Source: Flavobacterium aquaticum
GTDB lineage: Bacteria; Bacteroidota; Bacteroidia; Flavobacteriales; Flavobacteriaceae
Direction: 5' to 3'
Assembly: GCF_003259835.1 (NCBI RefSeq)
Contig: NZ_QLMI01000008.1
Coordinates: 1-64,000, forward strand
DNA length: 64,000 nt
The notes under the pieces were generated by a model. That model had not been told where the DNA came from. It ran no database searches and saw nothing but the letters and a program-made list of their open reading frames with translations. The stretch's first letter is position 1. Each line of letters opens with the position of its first letter. The translations under genes were made by a program, and so were the position numbers. Positions 62,257 through 64,000 of this stretch are shown here, piece by piece.

Positions 62257-62332
62257 GATTATAATTTCCTCGTTATGTTTTTTGTATAACTTATCTTACT
62301 GTTTTTGTAATGGTAATCAAACAGCAATAAAT

Positions 62333-64000
62333 TTGAAAAATATCACAATAGTACTTTGTAGTTTATTTAGTCTAGTATTATCAGCACAAGAATTCAATCC
62401 AAAAACAATAAATCTTTTACAAAATCCTGAAATTACAGATTTTAGTTTTTTAAAAGAAGAATTGAAAGATGTTAAAGTGGTTATGCTTGGAGAAAATACG
62501 CATTTTGATGGAAATGTATTTGAAATGAAAACCAAAATCGTTCAATATTTGTATCAAGAAATGGGTTTTACTACTATCGCATTTGAATCTGGAATTTATG
62601 ATGTGTGGAAAGCTCAAAAAAGTATTAGTGAAGGGCAAAATGTAAAGGAAGCACTTTCAAATTCTTTGTTTTCTATTTGGGCAAAAAGAAACGAATTTCA
62701 AAGTTTTATCAATTTTTATGATGCGAATAAGAAAAATTTGAAAATTTTCGGTTTTGATTATCAGATTACGGGTAATAATGGAAATGTATTATTAGCTAAA
62801 GATTTATTCGAATATGCAAAAAAAATCAATCATAAAATAAAATTTAAACAAGAAGATTTTGAGTTGCTTTTAGAATCAGTGACTAATTCTGGTATGTTTG
62901 ATGAAGAAGATATTTCTTATGAGCAATTTAAAATCGAATTATCCTCTTTTAAAAACAAAATTAGTTTGCAAAAAGATTCTGAAGAAAAGTTTTATTGGAA
63001 TCAAACTGTAAAGAGTCTTTTAGAGTTAGGTCATGACGCTTTTGTAAAAGAAGAGATTTTAAGCACTTTCAACACTACTTCATACGACAATATTCGCGAC
63101 AAGCAAATGGCGGATAATTTAATAGCTTACTTAAGACAAAATCCAGAAGCTAAGATAATTTGTTGGGGAGCCAACGCACATTTCGTAAATAATATGAGTT
63201 CAATCAATGAGCCTATATTAAAAGAATTTGTACCAATGGGTTCTTATATTAAAAAAGAACTTAAGAACAAAGTGTACAGTTTAGCTTCGGTAACAGCTGA
63301 AGATTCTATATTTCTTCAAAATAAATGGCATCAAACACCAATTAAAAAGCACTCATTTGAGTATTTCTTTAAAGAAACAAAGACTTCACCACATGTTTTC
63401 ATTTCTTCAAATCAAAGTGAAATGCAAATTTTAGCTTGGAACCGACTTTTTAGTCCAATTACTTTTGTGGAAAGTAAGTTAAATGAGTTACACGATGGTT
63501 ATCTCTATTTTAGAAGCGTTACACCTTCCACTATAATAGATTCAGATGAAGAGAATAAAGTTTTTAAAACTAAAGATATACATACGGTCAATCTATCAGA
63601 GCCTAAAGATGATGAACTTAAGAAAACAGATTTAAACGAAGTTGTCATTTACGGAAAAAGAACAGCTTATCAGGTAATGAAAAACGTTATTGAGTCTTTG
63701 GAAAAAAATTATCCTGATAATCCATTTAGTTCATCGATGAAAACGAATATACAAGCCAAAATTTCAACTATTACTTATCTTGATTTTGTTTTTATTGCCG
63801 AACAATATGATTTAGGTTACGTCAATCATATCAACAGAAGTACCAAAAATATAAAAGAGTTAAGATGGAATAAGAAAAGCGATTTTCTGTCGGAAAGTTT
63901 AAGAGAATATCATGGTTTGATGTACAATTGTCCAATAAAATATGCTCCTTTTTTGAAAAAAGGAAAGTTTAAGAAATTTATTTTTCAAATTGAAGAAACT
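62333..64000 (+). CDS. Erythromycin esterase-like secreted protein with C-terminal extension (5' 556 codons; cut by window edge)
   Basis: An open frame to the edge that starts with TTG at 62333, as no in-frame ATG gives the signal peptide (KNITIVLCSLFSLVLSAQ). About 20-400 match the erythromycin esterase homologue family: VVMLGENTHFDGNVFEM (Glu54 and His57), FTTIAFESGIYD (Glu85), FGFDYQ and WGANAHFVNNM (His283) keep the catalytic residues of that family. From about residue 433 comes a second module (LNEVVIYGKRTAYQVMKNVI, then SLEKNYPDNPF) that resembles the C-terminal part of Bacteroidota carboxypeptidase-regulatory-like proteins. Hydrolysis of an ester is plausible, but antibiotic resistance is not established. 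The end of the gene lies outside the window. Confidence 0.75.
   Translation, partial: MKNITIVLCSLFSLVLSAQEFNPKTINLLQNPEITDFSFLKEELKDVKVVMLGENTHFDGNVFEMKTKIVQYLYQEMGFTTIAFESGIYDVWKAQKSISEGQNVKEALSNSLFSIWAKRNEFQSFINFYDANKKNLKIFGFDYQITGNNGNVLLAKDLFEYAKKINHKIKFKQEDFELLLESVTNSGMFDEEDISYEQFKIELSSFKNKISLQKDSEEKFYWNQTVKSLLELGHDAFVKEEILSTFNTTSYDNIRDKQMADNLIAYLRQNPEAKIICWGANAHFVNNMSSINEPILKEFVPMGSYIKKELKNKVYSLASVTAEDSIFLQNKWHQTPIKKHSFEYFFKETKTSPHVFISSNQSEMQILAWNRLFSPITFVESKLNELHDGYLYFRSVTPSTIIDSDEENKVFKTKDIHTVNLSEPKDDELKKTDLNEVVIYGKRTAYQVMKNVIESLEKNYPDNPFSSSMKTNIQAKISTITYLDFVFIAEQYDLGYVNHINRSTKNIKELRWNKKSDFLSESLREYHGLMYNCPIKYAPFLKKGKFKKFIFQIEET

Noticed and set aside
62333..64000. Macrolide resistance gene
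   Set aside because: Family membership alone does not show macrolide hydrolysis; the protein is exported, has an extra module and sits in a chromosomal housekeeping context without mobile elements.

Overview
The window is a stretch of chromosome from a Flavobacterium-like bacterium (Bacteroidota, Flavobacteriaceae). The evidence is the AT-rich sequence, the recurring TAnnTTTG -7 promoter element, the near absence of Shine-Dalgarno sequences except at rpsU, the proteins carrying type IX secretion (T9SS) sorting signals, a SusC/SusD pair, and the typical Thr-Tyr-Thr tRNA / tuf / Trp tRNA / secE-nusG-rplKAJL-rpoBC cluster. No insertion sequence, prophage, CRISPR array or rRNA gene was seen.

Layout. 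1-1207: start of a giant repeat-rich surface protein that runs off the left edge. 1330-4566: a DUF4136 lipoprotein, urocanate hydratase (hutU, without other hut genes), a 59-residue DUF5522 protein and a small membrane protein with an HExxH motif. 4567-20690: a surface-protein island with three large secreted proteins that share a C-terminal module and a type C-like T9SS signal, plus one related protein with a type A-like signal. 21188-28654: housekeeping genes (ACC deaminase-like enzyme, a GH73/LysM lipoprotein, hemL, two small Spy/CpxP-like proteins, lysS, lipB, rnhB). 28853-36388: SusC, SusD and a third lipoprotein, then a putative porin. 36651-46341: a CBS-domain cysteine synthase-type enzyme, a small T9SS protein, a PNGase F-like enzyme, DUF2851, a PspC-like protein, an NSS transporter with its small subunit, a helix-hairpin-helix protein and an acyl-CoA dehydrogenase. 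46414-61228: the translation and transcription core (rpsU, a xerC-like recombinase, hpf, four tRNAs, tuf, secE, nusG, rplKAJL, rpoB, rpoC). 61404-64000: DUF3467, a GNAT acetyltransferase, and an erythromycin-esterase-like protein cut by the right edge.

The most unusual non-coding signal is a set of 9-bp direct repeats with exact 21-bp spacing, placed just downstream of the predicted promoter of each of the three type C T9SS genes. They resemble LytTR-regulator binding sites and suggest one regulator for the whole surface-protein set. Other signals include a dispersed imperfect palindrome present twice, a terminator inside a coding region, a promoter inside a terminator loop, structured RNA in the rplL-rpoB and rpoB-rpoC gaps, and two small genes (59 and 51 aa) that are easily overlooked. 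Start codons were often decided by the position of the -7 element: several longest-ORF starts lie inside or upstream of the predicted promoter and were moved downstream.
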